From Gammaproteobacteria bacterium (GTDB lineage Bacteria > Pseudomonadota > Gammaproteobacteria > Pseudomonadales > UBA5518): a stretch of DNA of 64,000 bases. Both the position numbers and the translations under genes were made by a program. The notes beneath the pieces are model-generated. The model had not been told where the DNA came from. It was given only the letters and a program-made list of their open reading frames with translations, and did not search any database. Where the stretch lies: assembly GCA_016705365.1 (NCBI GenBank), contig JADIYI010000002.1:372001-436000 (forward strand). Reading direction: 5' to 3'. Shown here in pieces: positions 9,618 to 18,455 of the stretch (position 1 is its first letter; each line of letters opens with the position of its first letter).

Positions 9618-9916
9618 TCGTGGCCCACGGTGCAGGAACAAGGAAAATTCGCGCGCCCCTGACAAATCAGCAGTCGCCTTGGCGGCGCAGTTCAGCGGCA
9701 AACCCGGACGTCAGTCGAGCAGATCCGCAACCGTGAAACATTCTCTGGCGAAGGGACTGGTAGCGGGCGCATATGATCGGCCGCTGCTCGCTGACATTGA
9801 TCAATCAACCGCAAAAGCGCGGCTGAATCGGGCGAAGTCAGATTACATGCTCTATAAATATGGCTGAAACTCCAGCGCAGAGCACATAAGCCGGATCGGC
9901 AGGGAGAGCAAACGCA
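9618..9916. other. Intergenic region before the patatin gene
   Basis: About 300 bases without a supportable gene. AT-rich sequence at about 9840-9865 (CTCTATAAATATGG) probably contains the -10 region of the downstream lipase gene. No other structure was recognised. Confidence 0.4.
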
Positions 9917-11425
9917 ATGATCAGGACCAAACGTGCCAAACTCAAAGCCTGCGAGCGCGAGATGCGCGAAGCGCAGAGCTACGAGGCCTGGAGCGAAGCT
10001 GCGCGCACCCATGACGACCTGAGCGGCATGACGCGCTGGAAGCAGATGGACCAGACCCATATGTACGATCACGTGGCAATCCGTGCCCGGCTCGATCGCC
10101 TGCGCGCGCACCGCGCCCGGCATGACTACCATGGCCTTTTGTTCTCGCTCAACGAGGGCATTCACGGCAATATTGGCGGAATGGGCAAGGCCTCGCTGCA
10201 TGCGCGAGCGCGCTTCGGAACCAAGCAGCTGGTGCAGGACTATACCTACGAGATATGCGATGCATTGGAGTTGATCGCGAACGTCGACGAAGCAGTGATA
10301 CCGTTTTCCGAAAAGCTCGACTTCTTCAAACGCGCCAGCCACTGTTATGGACGCACCGCGTTGATGTTGAGCGGCGGCGGTGCGCTCGGTCATTTCCATG
10401 CCGGCGTGGTCCAGTCACTGGTCGAACACGACATCCTCCCCAGCATCATATCGGGGTCGAGTGCGGGTTCGATAAATGCTGCGGTCATAGGTTGCAGCAC
10501 TCCCGCGGAACTGCAGCGCCTGTTCGAGCCCACGCACTTTGCCAGGGAGGCGGCGGAGGAAGCTCGCTTCCTGGACAATATCCTTGGTCACCGCACGGCA
10601 CAGATAGACGTGCATGAGCTCGAGGAACTCGTGGCGCGACTGGTGCCCGACCTCACCTTTGCCGAGGCCTATGCCCGCACCGGCGTGAGCATCAATATCT
10701 CGATAGCGCCGGCCGAACTGCAACAGGCATCGCGGCTGCTGAATGCAATAACTTCGCCGAATGTTTTTGTCCGCAAGGCAGTCATGGCCTCGTGCGCAGT
10801 GCCGGGAGTGTTCCCCGCGGTCTCGCTGGCCGCGAAGAACGTGCACGGAGACAGCCAACCGTATCTGCCTTCGCTGAAATGGATCGATGGTTCGGTGAGT
10901 GACGACCTGCCGGCCAAGCGCCTCGGACGCCTGTACGGTGTGAACCACTACGTCGCGAGCCAGATCAACCCGGTGGTGCTGCCGTTCATCAGGGATCCCG
11001 GTGCTTCCGACGGGCTCGGGAGTGCCGCCATGGGGCTCGTGCGCAGCCTCGCCAGGGAAAGCATCCGCTCGGCGCAGAAATCTGCGCAGCGCTACTCGCG
11101 GCAACTACCGCGATTCAACATGTTGTTGAGCATGGCGACTTCCATCGCGGTCCAGACCTATACGGCAGACATCAATATTTTCCCGGGATTCCGCTATTTC
11201 GATCCGACCAAGCTCCTGTCGCATCTGAGCGAGAGCGAGGTCATCGAACTGATGATGGAAGGCAAACGCTCGACCTGGCCAAAAATCGAAACGATCCGCG
11301 TCTGCACCAGGATCAGTCGAACCCTCGATCGCATCCGCCGCGATTTCAAGCAACAGGAACATGCGCGTCTCAACGGCCAGGCCGCGCCGCGCCACGGCAG
11401 CGCGAAACGTCGCAAAGCCGCGTAG
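9917..11425 (+). CDS. DUF3336/patatin-like lipase
   Basis: A 502-residue protein with an N-terminal DUF3336 segment (residues 15-145, with SYEAWSEAA and the HGNIGGMGKASLH stretch) followed by a patatin domain. The oxyanion loop is GGGALG (153-158), the nucleophile is Ser182 in GSSAG, and the dyad Asp lies in the later DGSVSDDLP block. The DUF3336-patatin arrangement is that of the TGL3/4/5 and SDP1 triacylglycerol lipases, so storage-lipid hydrolysis is the likely role. A basic C-terminal tail (HGSAKRRKAA) is present. Ribosome site AGGGAG lies about 10 bases upstream. The gene converges on the enoyl-CoA hydratase gene, which could process released fatty acids. Confidence 0.88.
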   Translation: MIRTKRAKLKACEREMREAQSYEAWSEAARTHDDLSGMTRWKQMDQTHMYDHVAIRARLDRLRAHRARHDYHGLLFSLNEGIHGNIGGMGKASLHARARFGTKQLVQDYTYEICDALELIANVDEAVIPFSEKLDFFKRASHCYGRTALMLSGGGALGHFHAGVVQSLVEHDILPSIISGSSAGSINAAVIGCSTPAELQRLFEPTHFAREAAEEARFLDNILGHRTAQIDVHELEELVARLVPDLTFAEAYARTGVSINISIAPAELQQASRLLNAITSPNVFVRKAVMASCAVPGVFPAVSLAAKNVHGDSQPYLPSLKWIDGSVSDDLPAKRLGRLYGVNHYVASQINPVVLPFIRDPGASDGLGSAAMGLVRSLARESIRSAQKSAQRYSRQLPRFNMLLSMATSIAVQTYTADINIFPGFRYFDPTKLLSHLSESEVIELMMEGKRSTWPKIETIRVCTRISRTLDRIRRDFKQQEHARLNGQAAPRHGSAKRRKAA

Positions 11426-11479
11426 CATTCGCTCCCGCTCGTTTGCCGGTGCGCCCTTTTTCCCTGCAATCAGGCCGCT

Positions 11480-12283
11480 TCAGTCCTTGAAATCGGGTCT
11501 GCGCTGTTCCTTGCGCGCCGTTATCGCTTCCTCGAAGTTGCGTGTGGTCATGCGTACGAACAGTTGCGCATGACCTTCGTGATTCATGTGCGTGTGCATG
11601 CTGCCGGCTTCGAGCCCCGCCCACAGCATCTGTTTGGTGAGTTCCACGCCGAGTTGACTGAGGCCAATGATGCGATCGGCCATCGTGTAGCAGTGGTCCA
11701 GCAGTTGCCCGCGGGGGCAGCGAGCCGCGATCATCCCGATGCGCTCGGCCTCCTCCGCGCCCAGATCGCGCCCCGTCAGCATCAACTCGAAAGCGCGCGC
11801 GGATCCGATCGCACGCGGCAGCGTGAAGCTGAGACCCAGCTCCGCCGCAGTCAATCCATTGTTGATCCCGGCCGCACGAAAATACGCATGGTCGGCAGCC
11901 ACGCGGATATCGGTGGCCATGGCCAGGCAGAAGCCGCCTCCGATAGCCGGCCCGTTGACCGCAGCGATCACCGGCTGGTGCATCTCGCGTATCGTCATGA
12001 TCACATTGTCGAGCACCCGCATGGCGCGGCGTGCGATGCCGGGCATGGTCAGTCCGTCGAAAATCGGCAGATACCCCGGATCGACAAGGTCCGCCCCCGA
12101 GCAGAAGCCCTCGCCCGCGCCGGTCAGCACCACGACCCGCACGCCATTGTCGAAACTGATTTCCTCGAGCGCATCACGCAGCGGCACCATCACATCGAAG
12201 GCCATTGCGTTCATCCGCTCGGGACGGTTCAGCGTTACCAGCGCGATCTGCGATCGCGGCCGCTCGACAGTGATGAAAGACAT
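11480..12283 (-). CDS. Enoyl-CoA hydratase/isomerase family protein
   Basis: A 267-residue crotonase-fold protein. The CoA and oxyanion-hole elements are visible: FCSGADL (about 61-67) and NGPAIGGGFCLAMATDIRVA. After it comes the TAAELGLSFTLPRAIG segment found in a subgroup of EchA-like proteins. The usual first catalytic Glu of hydratases is not obvious at the RAAGINN position, so it may be an isomerase or a hydratase with different chemistry. The gene is as GC-rich as the left flank, unlike the island that begins about 180 bases upstream of it, so I treat it as host-type. It could still supply a beta-oxidation step for the island. Confidence 0.85.
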   Translation of the reverse strand: MSFITVERPRSQIALVTLNRPERMNAMAFDVMVPLRDALEEISFDNGVRVVVLTGAGEGFCSGADLVDPGYLPIFDGLTMPGIARRAMRVLDNVIMTIREMHQPVIAAVNGPAIGGGFCLAMATDIRVAADHAYFRAAGINNGLTAAELGLSFTLPRAIGSARAFELMLTGRDLGAEEAERIGMIAARCPRGQLLDHCYTMADRIIGLSQLGVELTKQMLWAGLEAGSMHTHMNHEGHAQLFVRMTTRNFEEAITARKEQRRPDFKD

Positions 12284-12467
12284 CAGTGCAACCTCGGTTG
12301 GCGAAAACCCAAGAATACACGTGGCCGCGGATAGTCACAGCTTAAATCACTGTCATGCCCGGCGCAGGCTGCAGGCATGTATTACAGGTTGCCGTGGGCG
12401 GTGAAAAATCCCTTCAGAAACGAGACAGGCCCCTGCGGTTCGCACACCGGATACGATGAAATCCGGG

Positions 12468-12944
12468 CTAACTCGAGTGTTTATGGATATTGCTGCGCAG
12501 TTCAACCAGTATTTTATGGAGCAAGGTCACCATCTTGGGGCCTATATACTGTGCATAACGTTGCTGGATATTCTCCCCGATTATCGTACCAATCTTAATA
12601 AGATCTATGCCTTTATCGGTAAACTTTATGATTTTCGCTCTGCGATCGTAGGGGGCGGGAGTGCGTTCTACATAACCCAGGGCTTCAACTTCATCGATAA
12701 TCTGCCCCATGGTCTGCTTGCTGACACCTGCTCGTTCAGCCAGATCAGTCATCCTGGCACCCTCCAGACCCAGATGAAGAAGTAACGATTGATGGGATGC
12801 CTGAAGCTTGCCGTGTCCGACCTTTGCGTATGCATCAAGCGCGCTTTTCTGGTAATCACGGGCTACTTCTATCAATGCCTGACCTATATTGTTCGATTTA
12901 TAGAAATCGAGGTCTTCCTGGGTCAATTTCCCTCTTCGCGCCAT
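12468..12944 (-). CDS. MarR family transcriptional regulator
   Basis: A 158-residue protein with a winged-helix core: MTDLAERAGVSKQTMGQIIDEVEALGYVERT is the recognition segment and PYDRRAKIIKFTDKG is the wing. This is the standard MarR layout. A GGAGGAATAGAAG ribosome site precedes the ATG. It is the last gene of the leftward island and noticeably AT-richer than the flanks. An inverted repeat over its own -10 box (12973-12991) suggests autoregulation. It probably senses an aromatic or CoA-type intermediate of the catabolic cluster, which is inference from location. Confidence 0.88.
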   Translation of the reverse strand: MARRGKLTQEDLDFYKSNNIGQALIEVARDYQKSALDAYAKVGHGKLQASHQSLLLHLGLEGARMTDLAERAGVSKQTMGQIIDEVEALGYVERTPAPYDRRAKIIKFTDKGIDLIKIGTIIGENIQQRYAQYIGPKMVTLLHKILVELRSNIHKHSS

Positions 12945-12972
12945 TATTCTTCTATTCCTCCGGTTTGCCGCT

Positions 12973-12991
12973 GATTATACCCATGATAATC
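12973..12991 (-). promoter_or_regulatory. Inverted repeat over the MarR gene -10 box
   Basis: GATTAT and ATAATC are perfect 6-bp arms around a 7-base centre. On the minus strand the right-hand arm forms TATAAT, a perfect -10 element, about 30 bases before the MarR start codon. The -35 element is weak. An operator overlapping the promoter is typical of autoregulated MarR genes. Confidence 0.5.
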
Positions 12992-13130
12992 GGTTTACTG
13001 GATCAAGCAGCTCTGAATTTGGATTCCACACGACCTCTCCCGATGTGAACTTCCGCATTAGCGCTGAATTTGTGTCCAGATCATCGATCACCAGCGGGCT
13101 ATCCGCCGCCATTGCCTTGGCCTTGCCTGA

Positions 13131-13610
13131 TCAGGAGGGTATTTCCCAGATCGGGGTCTTGGCCCACCCTTCCTCGAAGGGCGAAAAGTACTTGAAATCC
13201 ACTTTGAGCGAGGAAATTTTCCATTTGCCGTCAATACGTTTGTACCGATCATGATACAGCCCCATCATCCAGATGGCCTGATTGTGGGGTTGAAGCGTTG
13301 TATGGGCAGTTACATACCAGCAAGCCGACGCGGAATCACCGTCAACCTCAATGATGGGATTGTGTATCATGTGTGCGCTGAAGGATGAAGCGTTGGCTAC
13401 CAGTCCACGAAAGAAGCCGTTGATAATATCCTCCCTGCCATTGAAAGCCCCGAAAAAACCATAATCACAAATGGCGTCTTCAGTCCAAAGGGTTTCAAGT
13501 TCATCCCAGTCCTTCGAATCGACAAGGTGACAATAGCGTGCCTTGAGCTGCTTGAGGTCATTGACATCATTGAGTTTCTGGATCGTTGCCTGCAACACGT
13601 CTGTTTTCAT
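13131..13610 (-). CDS. SnoaL/NTF2-fold dehydratase, BaiE-like active site
   Basis: A 159-residue cone-shaped alpha+beta protein of the SnoaL_4 type. Tyr26 and Asp31 (RYCHLVD) and His80 (AHMIHNP) match in order and spacing the Tyr30-Asp35-His83 triad of the bile acid 7-alpha-dehydratase BaiE as I remember it. The following WDELE and the later ACWYV strand also agree. Steroid dehydratase activity is an inference, because the fold serves many dehydratases, isomerases and ring-dioxygenase small subunits. Its neighbours (CoA-transferases, Ltp2-like aldolase, MaoC pair) make a steroid role more plausible. The stop and start codons of adjacent genes are close, suggesting one transcript. Confidence 0.8.
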   Translation of the reverse strand: MKTDVLQATIQKLNDVNDLKQLKARYCHLVDSKDWDELETLWTEDAICDYGFFGAFNGREDIINGFFRGLVANASSFSAHMIHNPIIEVDGDSASACWYVTAHTTLQPHNQAIWMMGLYHDRYKRIDGKWKISSLKVDFKYFSPFEEGWAKTPIWEIPS

Positions 13611-13635
13611 GGCAATACTCTATTTACATTTTGGA

Positions 13636-14112
13636 TCATTTTGTGTCTTTCTTGCTGATCTGAAACTCATGATCAGGCGCTCCCGGCGGCTTCTCCGCCA
13701 GGGGGATTGGGGGCGCGGATACTTGCTGGGCATGGATCGTAATGGTCGCGCGCTCGTCTCCTGGTGCATCAAAGGGATACACGTCTACATTCATGTAATG
13801 GCGAGCGACGGAATTCACGAAATTGCGATCAGGGTCATCTGTCAACTCGGCGACACCCCGGATCTCGATATAAATATTCGGATTGTTTCGATGGGGTATG
13901 GAGATGGATACACGGGGATCCTTCAATAGATTCCTGTATTTCATTCGTGTCTTGACAGTGCTCACTCGAACGTATTCTCCGTCCCAAATAAGACTAACGG
14001 GGTTTACGGATATCAATCCATCGGCGCGAATGGTAGCCATATGCCCGATAGGCAGATCCGTCAAAATGTACTGGTGGGATTCGGGTATGGGTTTGGTTTT
14101 AGGAAAATCCAT
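13636..14112 (-). CDS. PPOX-class flavin/F420-dependent oxidoreductase
   Basis: A 158-residue split-barrel protein: GHMATIRADGLISVNPVSLIWDG followed by VRVSTVKTRMKYRNL and DPRVSISI is the cofactor-binding pattern of the Rv1155/TIGR03618-like PPOX group. Members bind F420 or FMN and reduce double bonds or carbonyls. Use of F420 in this organism cannot be judged here. The start is set at 14112 by AGGAGA seven bases upstream; the frame continues to 14145 without a ribosome site. Its leader is nearly identical to that of the acyl-CoA dehydrogenase gene at 22228. Confidence 0.8.
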   Translation of the reverse strand: MDFPKTKPIPESHQYILTDLPIGHMATIRADGLISVNPVSLIWDGEYVRVSTVKTRMKYRNLLKDPRVSISIPHRNNPNIYIEIRGVAELTDDPDRNFVNSVARHYMNVDVYPFDAPGDERATITIHAQQVSAPPIPLAEKPPGAPDHEFQISKKDTK

Positions 14113-14176
14113 CACTATCTCCTGAATGGAAAATTTCTCGAACAATCAGTTGTTGCAACCGCTGGTTCCCGGGCTC
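14105..14176 (-). repeat. Leader repeat, copy A (near-duplicate of 22221-22294)
   Basis: Two blocks are shared with the leader at 22221-22294. Bases 14105-14127, covering the start codon and the ribosome site, match 21 of 23. Bases 14141-14158 match 17 of 18 and are followed by a looser CTGG-TCC-GGG match. A poorly conserved 13-18 base spacer lies between them. The copy fills the gap between the CoA-transferase stop and the PPOX start. Confidence 0.75.
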
Positions 14177-14179
14177 GGT

Positions 14180-15430
14180 TCAAGCTGGGCCGCGCGACTT
14201 TTGTAACAGTTTTTCTCCGATGACTTTCTCCTCGCGCAGTTTTTCCATTTCGTTGGGCGTGAGTCCAAGCAATCCTGCCAGTACATCTTCATTGTCCTGC
14301 CCCAGCGTCGGGGCGGGTCTTCGCTGCTCGCATATTGCATTGGAATAACGGATTGGAAATTGGGGATAAAGATGTTCGCCGGTGAATTGGCGTTCCAGTT
14401 TTTTGTGCATTCTCCTGTCTTGGAGATGGGGATCATCAAGCAGCTCCAGTCCATTGAGAACCATGCCGGAAGCAATGCCGAGAGACTGGAGCAACTCCAT
14501 TACCACGCGATTTTCCTGTCCACGAGTCCACTCTGTAACAGCTTTATCCAGGTCGTATTCATTCTGTTTCCGTGCCAGCGAGGTCGCGAATCGCTCATCG
14601 TCTACCCATTCCGCCCTGCCCATCGCCACAGCCAGCGCCGACCACTGCTGGTCGGACTCGACTGAAATGCTCACCCACTCTTCCTCACCCTTGCAGCGGT
14701 AAATGTTGTGGGGTGCAAAGACGGGATGCCGGTTTCCCGTCCGCGGCTGAATTTTCCCGGTAAGTTGATAGTCGATGATATTGGGACCCATCAGAAAGGC
14801 AAGTGTCTCAACCTGGGACATATCGATGTACTGGCCGCGCCCGGTTCGCTCCCGCTCCTCGAGTGCGAGGAGGATGGCGTATACCGCCATGATGCCGGAT
14901 ATCACATCCGAGGCCGCGGATATATGAGTCGGCGGGCTGTCTTCATAACCGCTGACAGCCGAGGCGCCGCCAATCTGGTCGAAAACATAGCCAAAACCTA
15001 CATATTCCCGCCAGGGGCCAGTCTGTCCGAAGCAGGTCATGGAGACCATGATGAGTCCAGGATTGATCTCCTTGAGCTGCTCATAGCCAAGACCCAGGCT
15101 ATCCATGACACGGGCCGAAAAATTATCGATTACCACATCGCTTTTTCTCAGCAATCCAAGAAACAGTTCTCTGCCCTTGGTCGAATTCAGGTCAAGGGTT
15201 ATTCCTCGCTTGTTGGTGTTGCAGCCGTTGAAATAGGCGCCCATTTCGTAAAAGTCCGGGTCCCGGGGGTTCAGTGTATTGAAAGCGCGAAAACCGTCCA
15301 GTCTCTGGATGGCTTCAACCTTCACCACGTCAGCGCCCATGCCGCCGAGAAGGGTTGTTCCGGAAGGGCCTGAACGATAGTGTGTAAGGTCAGCAACCCG
15401 GACATCCTTGAGTAATTCCTTTTTCATCAT
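14180..15430 (-). CDS. Family III CoA-transferase (CaiB/BaiF type)
   Basis: A 416-residue protein with the family III hallmarks. The N-terminal Rossmann half reads VRVADLTHYRSGPSGTTLLGGMGADVVKVEA, and the region holding the catalytic Asp reads GRGQYIDMSQVE. The C-terminal segment HLQDRRMHKKLE is also typical. The family moves CoA between carboxylic acids through a glutamyl/aspartyl-CoA anhydride, so this enzyme would activate a carboxylate substrate without ATP. It has an AGGAG site but two possible Met starts (MMKK). It sits 18 bases after a second family III gene; the two share only moderate similarity and may form a heteromer or act on different acids. Confidence 0.9.
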   Translation of the reverse strand: MMKKELLKDVRVADLTHYRSGPSGTTLLGGMGADVVKVEAIQRLDGFRAFNTLNPRDPDFYEMGAYFNGCNTNKRGITLDLNSTKGRELFLGLLRKSDVVIDNFSARVMDSLGLGYEQLKEINPGLIMVSMTCFGQTGPWREYVGFGYVFDQIGGASAVSGYEDSPPTHISAASDVISGIMAVYAILLALEERERTGRGQYIDMSQVETLAFLMGPNIIDYQLTGKIQPRTGNRHPVFAPHNIYRCKGEEEWVSISVESDQQWSALAVAMGRAEWVDDERFATSLARKQNEYDLDKAVTEWTRGQENRVVMELLQSLGIASGMVLNGLELLDDPHLQDRRMHKKLERQFTGEHLYPQFPIRYSNAICEQRRPAPTLGQDNEDVLAGLLGLTPNEMEKLREEKVIGEKLLQKSRGPA

Positions 15431-15448
15431 ATGTTCCTTCGGTTTCTC

Positions 15449-16636
15449 CTAAATGACACCGGCATTCCGAAGTTCACGCAGATCTTCTTGCTGCAATCCG
15501 ATACTCCCCAGAACGTCTTCGTTGTCCTGTCCCGCATCCGGAGCACCCTGCCAGTCAGTTTTCCAGGAAATGGATTTAAAAGGGTTGCGCGGCTGGGAAA
15601 ACTCGCCCAATCCTGGCTGGGTTACCTTACGGAAAAAGTCGCGTGCGATGAATTGATCGGAACAAAGCATCTCTTTTGGTGTGTAGGGAATGCCGGCGGG
15701 TACCCGCAATTCCTGGGCGGCATGAAAGACCTCGTTACTGGTCTTGTCCTTTGCCCACTCGGCGGCAATGCCGAGGAGCTCGGGCAAAATAGAGCGCTTC
15801 CTTTGTATGTCGTAGAGCAAGGTCGGATCTTCCGCCAGATGGAAAGCGCCAATCAGTGCGCACAGGTTTTCCCACTCCAACGCCGACAGATGGTTGAGTG
15901 CCACCCAGCCGTCTTTGGCCTTGACATAAAAGGATTGCATCGAAGCGGTAAAACTTCTCACCGGCACCGGACAGTTGTACTGCGCCAGCACTTGCGGGTA
16001 AGCAAGCATATTGAGGCAGGCTTCCTGTGCGGACACATCAACATGCTGTCCTCTGCCGTCTTCCCGCCGCCCTCTGATCGCCGCGAGGATCCCGATTGCA
16101 CCGTAAGTGCCAGCCATGTAATACATAACCGGAAAACCGGGTTGCAGCGGCTCCCGATCCTGTTCGCCAAAGCTGAATGACCAGCCGCCCAGCGCAGAAA
16201 TCGCCAGGTGGTCACCCTGGTACTGCCGATAGGGTCCTGTTTGACCATACTGGGTAATGGAGGCCAGAATAATTCCCGGATTAACTGCCGTCAGATCGCT
16301 ATAGCCCAGCCCCAGTTGCTCCATTGTCCCGGGTTTGAAGGATTCGACGACTACGTCCGATTTCGCTACCAGCTTTTTGAATATCTCCTGACCTGAGCTG
16401 CAGCTAATATCCAGCGAGAGACCTTGCTTGTTCTGGTTGAGAAAAACGTAGAGGGGACTGGTTTGGTGATCACCACCTTGCCCTGTTACGACCCCTTCCT
16501 GTCGCGTCGGATCGCCTCCCGCCGGGTCTTCGATCTTGATGGTATGCGCTCCGCCGTCCGCAAGTAACCTCGCGCAAAAGGGTCCGGATATCCCGGTGCT
16601 GATATCCAGGATCCGCAGTCCTTCCAAACCAGCCAT
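15449..16636 (-). CDS. Family III CoA-transferase (CaiB/BaiF type), second copy
   Basis: The start at 16636 (395 aa) is fixed by CAGGAGAAAACA directly before ATG. The open frame runs on to 16717 without support. MAGLEGLRILDISTGISGPFCARLLADGGAHTIKIED is the standard N-terminal half, and GRGQHVDVSAQEA holds the expected catalytic Asp. Proteins of this family include the bile-acid CoA-transferase BaiF and carnitine CoA-transferase CaiB. With its neighbour it gives the island two ways to load CoA on a substrate or recycle it from products. Confidence 0.9.
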   Translation of the reverse strand: MAGLEGLRILDISTGISGPFCARLLADGGAHTIKIEDPAGGDPTRQEGVVTGQGGDHQTSPLYVFLNQNKQGLSLDISCSSGQEIFKKLVAKSDVVVESFKPGTMEQLGLGYSDLTAVNPGIILASITQYGQTGPYRQYQGDHLAISALGGWSFSFGEQDREPLQPGFPVMYYMAGTYGAIGILAAIRGRREDGRGQHVDVSAQEACLNMLAYPQVLAQYNCPVPVRSFTASMQSFYVKAKDGWVALNHLSALEWENLCALIGAFHLAEDPTLLYDIQRKRSILPELLGIAAEWAKDKTSNEVFHAAQELRVPAGIPYTPKEMLCSDQFIARDFFRKVTQPGLGEFSQPRNPFKSISWKTDWQGAPDAGQDNEDVLGSIGLQQEDLRELRNAGVI

Positions 16637-16853
16637 TGTTTTCTCCTGATAATCGTATAGCCAAGCTTGCACAAAAAATCGGGTTTCGGGGCGGCAGTGA
16701 TCCAGGTGTAGGGACAAGTCTCCTCACCCTGCTGTACCGGAAATGATCGAGCACAGGCTGATGGGTTTCATCGGGGACTTGCAGTCCAAGCGGATTTTTC
16801 AGGACTCGATGGGAAAATTGACACGCCGACTCTGGCACTTGTCAGGGTGAGTA

Positions 16854-17273
16854 TCATTGAATAACGCGGAACAACAGCATGCTAAAGCTGTCGTTCACAT
16901 CCTCGAAATCAACTTCAACCGGCAGGCCATCACACAAGCGATCTATCTCGCAGTCGATGGCACCAACCACGCGAAACCCTTCCTTCATTTCCACCAGGAC
17001 AACCGGAAAAGGCGCCTTGTCAAAAAAATAGGGGTGCATGGGCCTGTTCACTACAACCCAGCTGTAGACCTTGCCGCTACCGTCGCTCTTGCGCCAACCG
17101 CGGTCCAGTGAGCGGCACTCGGGGCACATGGGGCCGGGCGGGTGCAGCAGATGCCCGCAGCTTGCACACTCCTGTACCAGCAGTTCGTGTCGACGGAGCC
17201 CGGCCCACCATGCCTCGGTATCGGCGTTGAGTTTGGGAACAGGGCGCGGCATTTTCCGGATTTCCTGTGACAT
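16854..17273 (-). CDS. DUF35 Zn-ribbon/OB-fold protein
   Basis: A 139-residue protein with a rubredoxin-like zinc ribbon (Cys36, Cys39, Cys50, Cys53) followed by an OB-fold (GKVYSWVVVNRP, then PFPVVLVEMKEG). This is the DUF35 family, which pairs with thiolase-fold enzymes. In mycobacterial steroid degradation a DUF35 domain on ChsH2 binds the Ltp2 aldolase. Here it is a separate protein, encoded 6 bases after the thiolase-fold gene, so it most likely forms the complex with that protein. It lies 217 bases from the next gene downstream. Confidence 0.9.
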   Translation of the reverse strand: MSQEIRKMPRPVPKLNADTEAWWAGLRRHELLVQECASCGHLLHPPGPMCPECRSLDRGWRKSDGSGKVYSWVVVNRPMHPYFFDKAPFPVVLVEMKEGFRVVGAIDCEIDRLCDGLPVEVDFEDVNDSFSMLLFRVIQ

Positions 17274-17279
17274 ATCCTG

Positions 17280-18437
17280 TTACCTGGAGAGAATCGCTGC
17301 GCTGGTGGGAGCCCCCACGCAGCTGGTGACCAGGGAGAATTCCACGTCCTTGACCTGGGCCGTCGATGTGCCACGCACCTGGCGTACCGCTTCGAGAATC
17401 AGGTTCCAGCCGTGGATATAGCCTTCGGAGAGCAGGCCCCCGGCGGTATTCATGGGCAGGTCGCCATCAACTCCGATCCGACCTTCACCGACAAACTCGC
17501 CGGCTTCGCCCTTCTCGCAAAAACCCATATCTTCCAGAGCGGTGAGCACGGCGGGGGTGAAGTGGTCGTAGATCTGGGCCACGTCGATGTCCCGGGGCGT
17601 CAGCCCACTTTTCTTCCAAAGAATTTTCGCGGTAGCAACCATTTCCGATGCGGTGGTCAGCGATTCACGGTAGTAATTCGACTGGTACCAAATGGGGTAG
17701 CCCATGGCCTGTGCCGTCGCGTGAATATAGGCAGGTATGGAACCCAGCGTTCTGGCTCTTTCGGCAGAGGTCACAATATAAGCCACTGCGCCGTCCGTCT
17801 CCAGGCAGTAATCCAGACGGCAGAGTGGGTCGGCTAACATCGGTGCGCGGAGATAATCCTCCAGCGTCATTTCTTTCTCGTGGAATATGGCCCTGGGATT
17901 GCGATTGGCGTGTTTACGGAAGGTCAGGGGGATGTTTGCCCACTGCTCACGCGTTTCACCGAACTCGATCATGCGGCGGCGGGCGTGCATGGCAACCCAC
18001 TCGCCGGGAACGATCAGGCCGTAGGGCGCGTGCAGACCGTAGACCCCGTCGAAGGTTGCGGGAATCTCCGGCGAGCCATAGCGATGTCCGGAACGCTCAT
18101 TCATGGAACGGTAGGCAAGAACACACTTGCACTCACCGGATGCCACCATCATCGCAGCCTGGGCAATGGTGCCACAGGGTGAGCCTCCGCCGTGAGGGAT
18201 AGTAGCGTAGGCGCGAATATTGCGAAGCCCCATCGCATTGACCACATCGATATGGTTGGTGGGCTCGTAATCCGAGTTGATGATGCCGTCGATATCATCC
18301 GGGCTCAGCCCTGCGTCTCCCAGTGCTTCCAGAATGGCTTCCACCGCCAGCCGTTGCTCACTGCGGCCCGAGTTGGTGGAAAACTCCGTGGCCCCAATGC
18401 CAACGATGGCGGCTTTGCGCCTTGGTTGATCAGTCAT
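17280..18437 (-). CDS. Thiolase-fold protein of the Ltp2 aldolase type
   Basis: A 385-residue protein with a thiolase N-terminus (RKAAIVGIGATEFS) and a glycine-rich GGGSPCG region. The classical C-terminal thiolase GHP motif is replaced by GYIHG (Tyr340), and VAQIYDHFTP (Tyr290) and DMGFCEKGE precede it. These are features of SCP-x/Ltp2-like proteins, in which tyrosines rather than a Cys/His pair support retro-aldol cleavage of the steroid side chain. Cys88 lies near the usual nucleophile position, so thiolytic activity is not fully excluded. The adjacent DUF35 and MaoC genes support an aldolase complex releasing a short-chain acyl-CoA. Confidence 0.87.
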   Translation of the reverse strand: MTDQPRRKAAIVGIGATEFSTNSGRSEQRLAVEAILEALGDAGLSPDDIDGIINSDYEPTNHIDVVNAMGLRNIRAYATIPHGGGSPCGTIAQAAMMVASGECKCVLAYRSMNERSGHRYGSPEIPATFDGVYGLHAPYGLIVPGEWVAMHARRRMIEFGETREQWANIPLTFRKHANRNPRAIFHEKEMTLEDYLRAPMLADPLCRLDYCLETDGAVAYIVTSAERARTLGSIPAYIHATAQAMGYPIWYQSNYYRESLTTASEMVATAKILWKKSGLTPRDIDVAQIYDHFTPAVLTALEDMGFCEKGEAGEFVGEGRIGVDGDLPMNTAGGLLSEGYIHGWNLILEAVRQVRGTSTAQVKDVEFSLVTSCVGAPTSAAILSR

Positions 18438-18455
18438 GTTTTTTTCCCGTGATTC

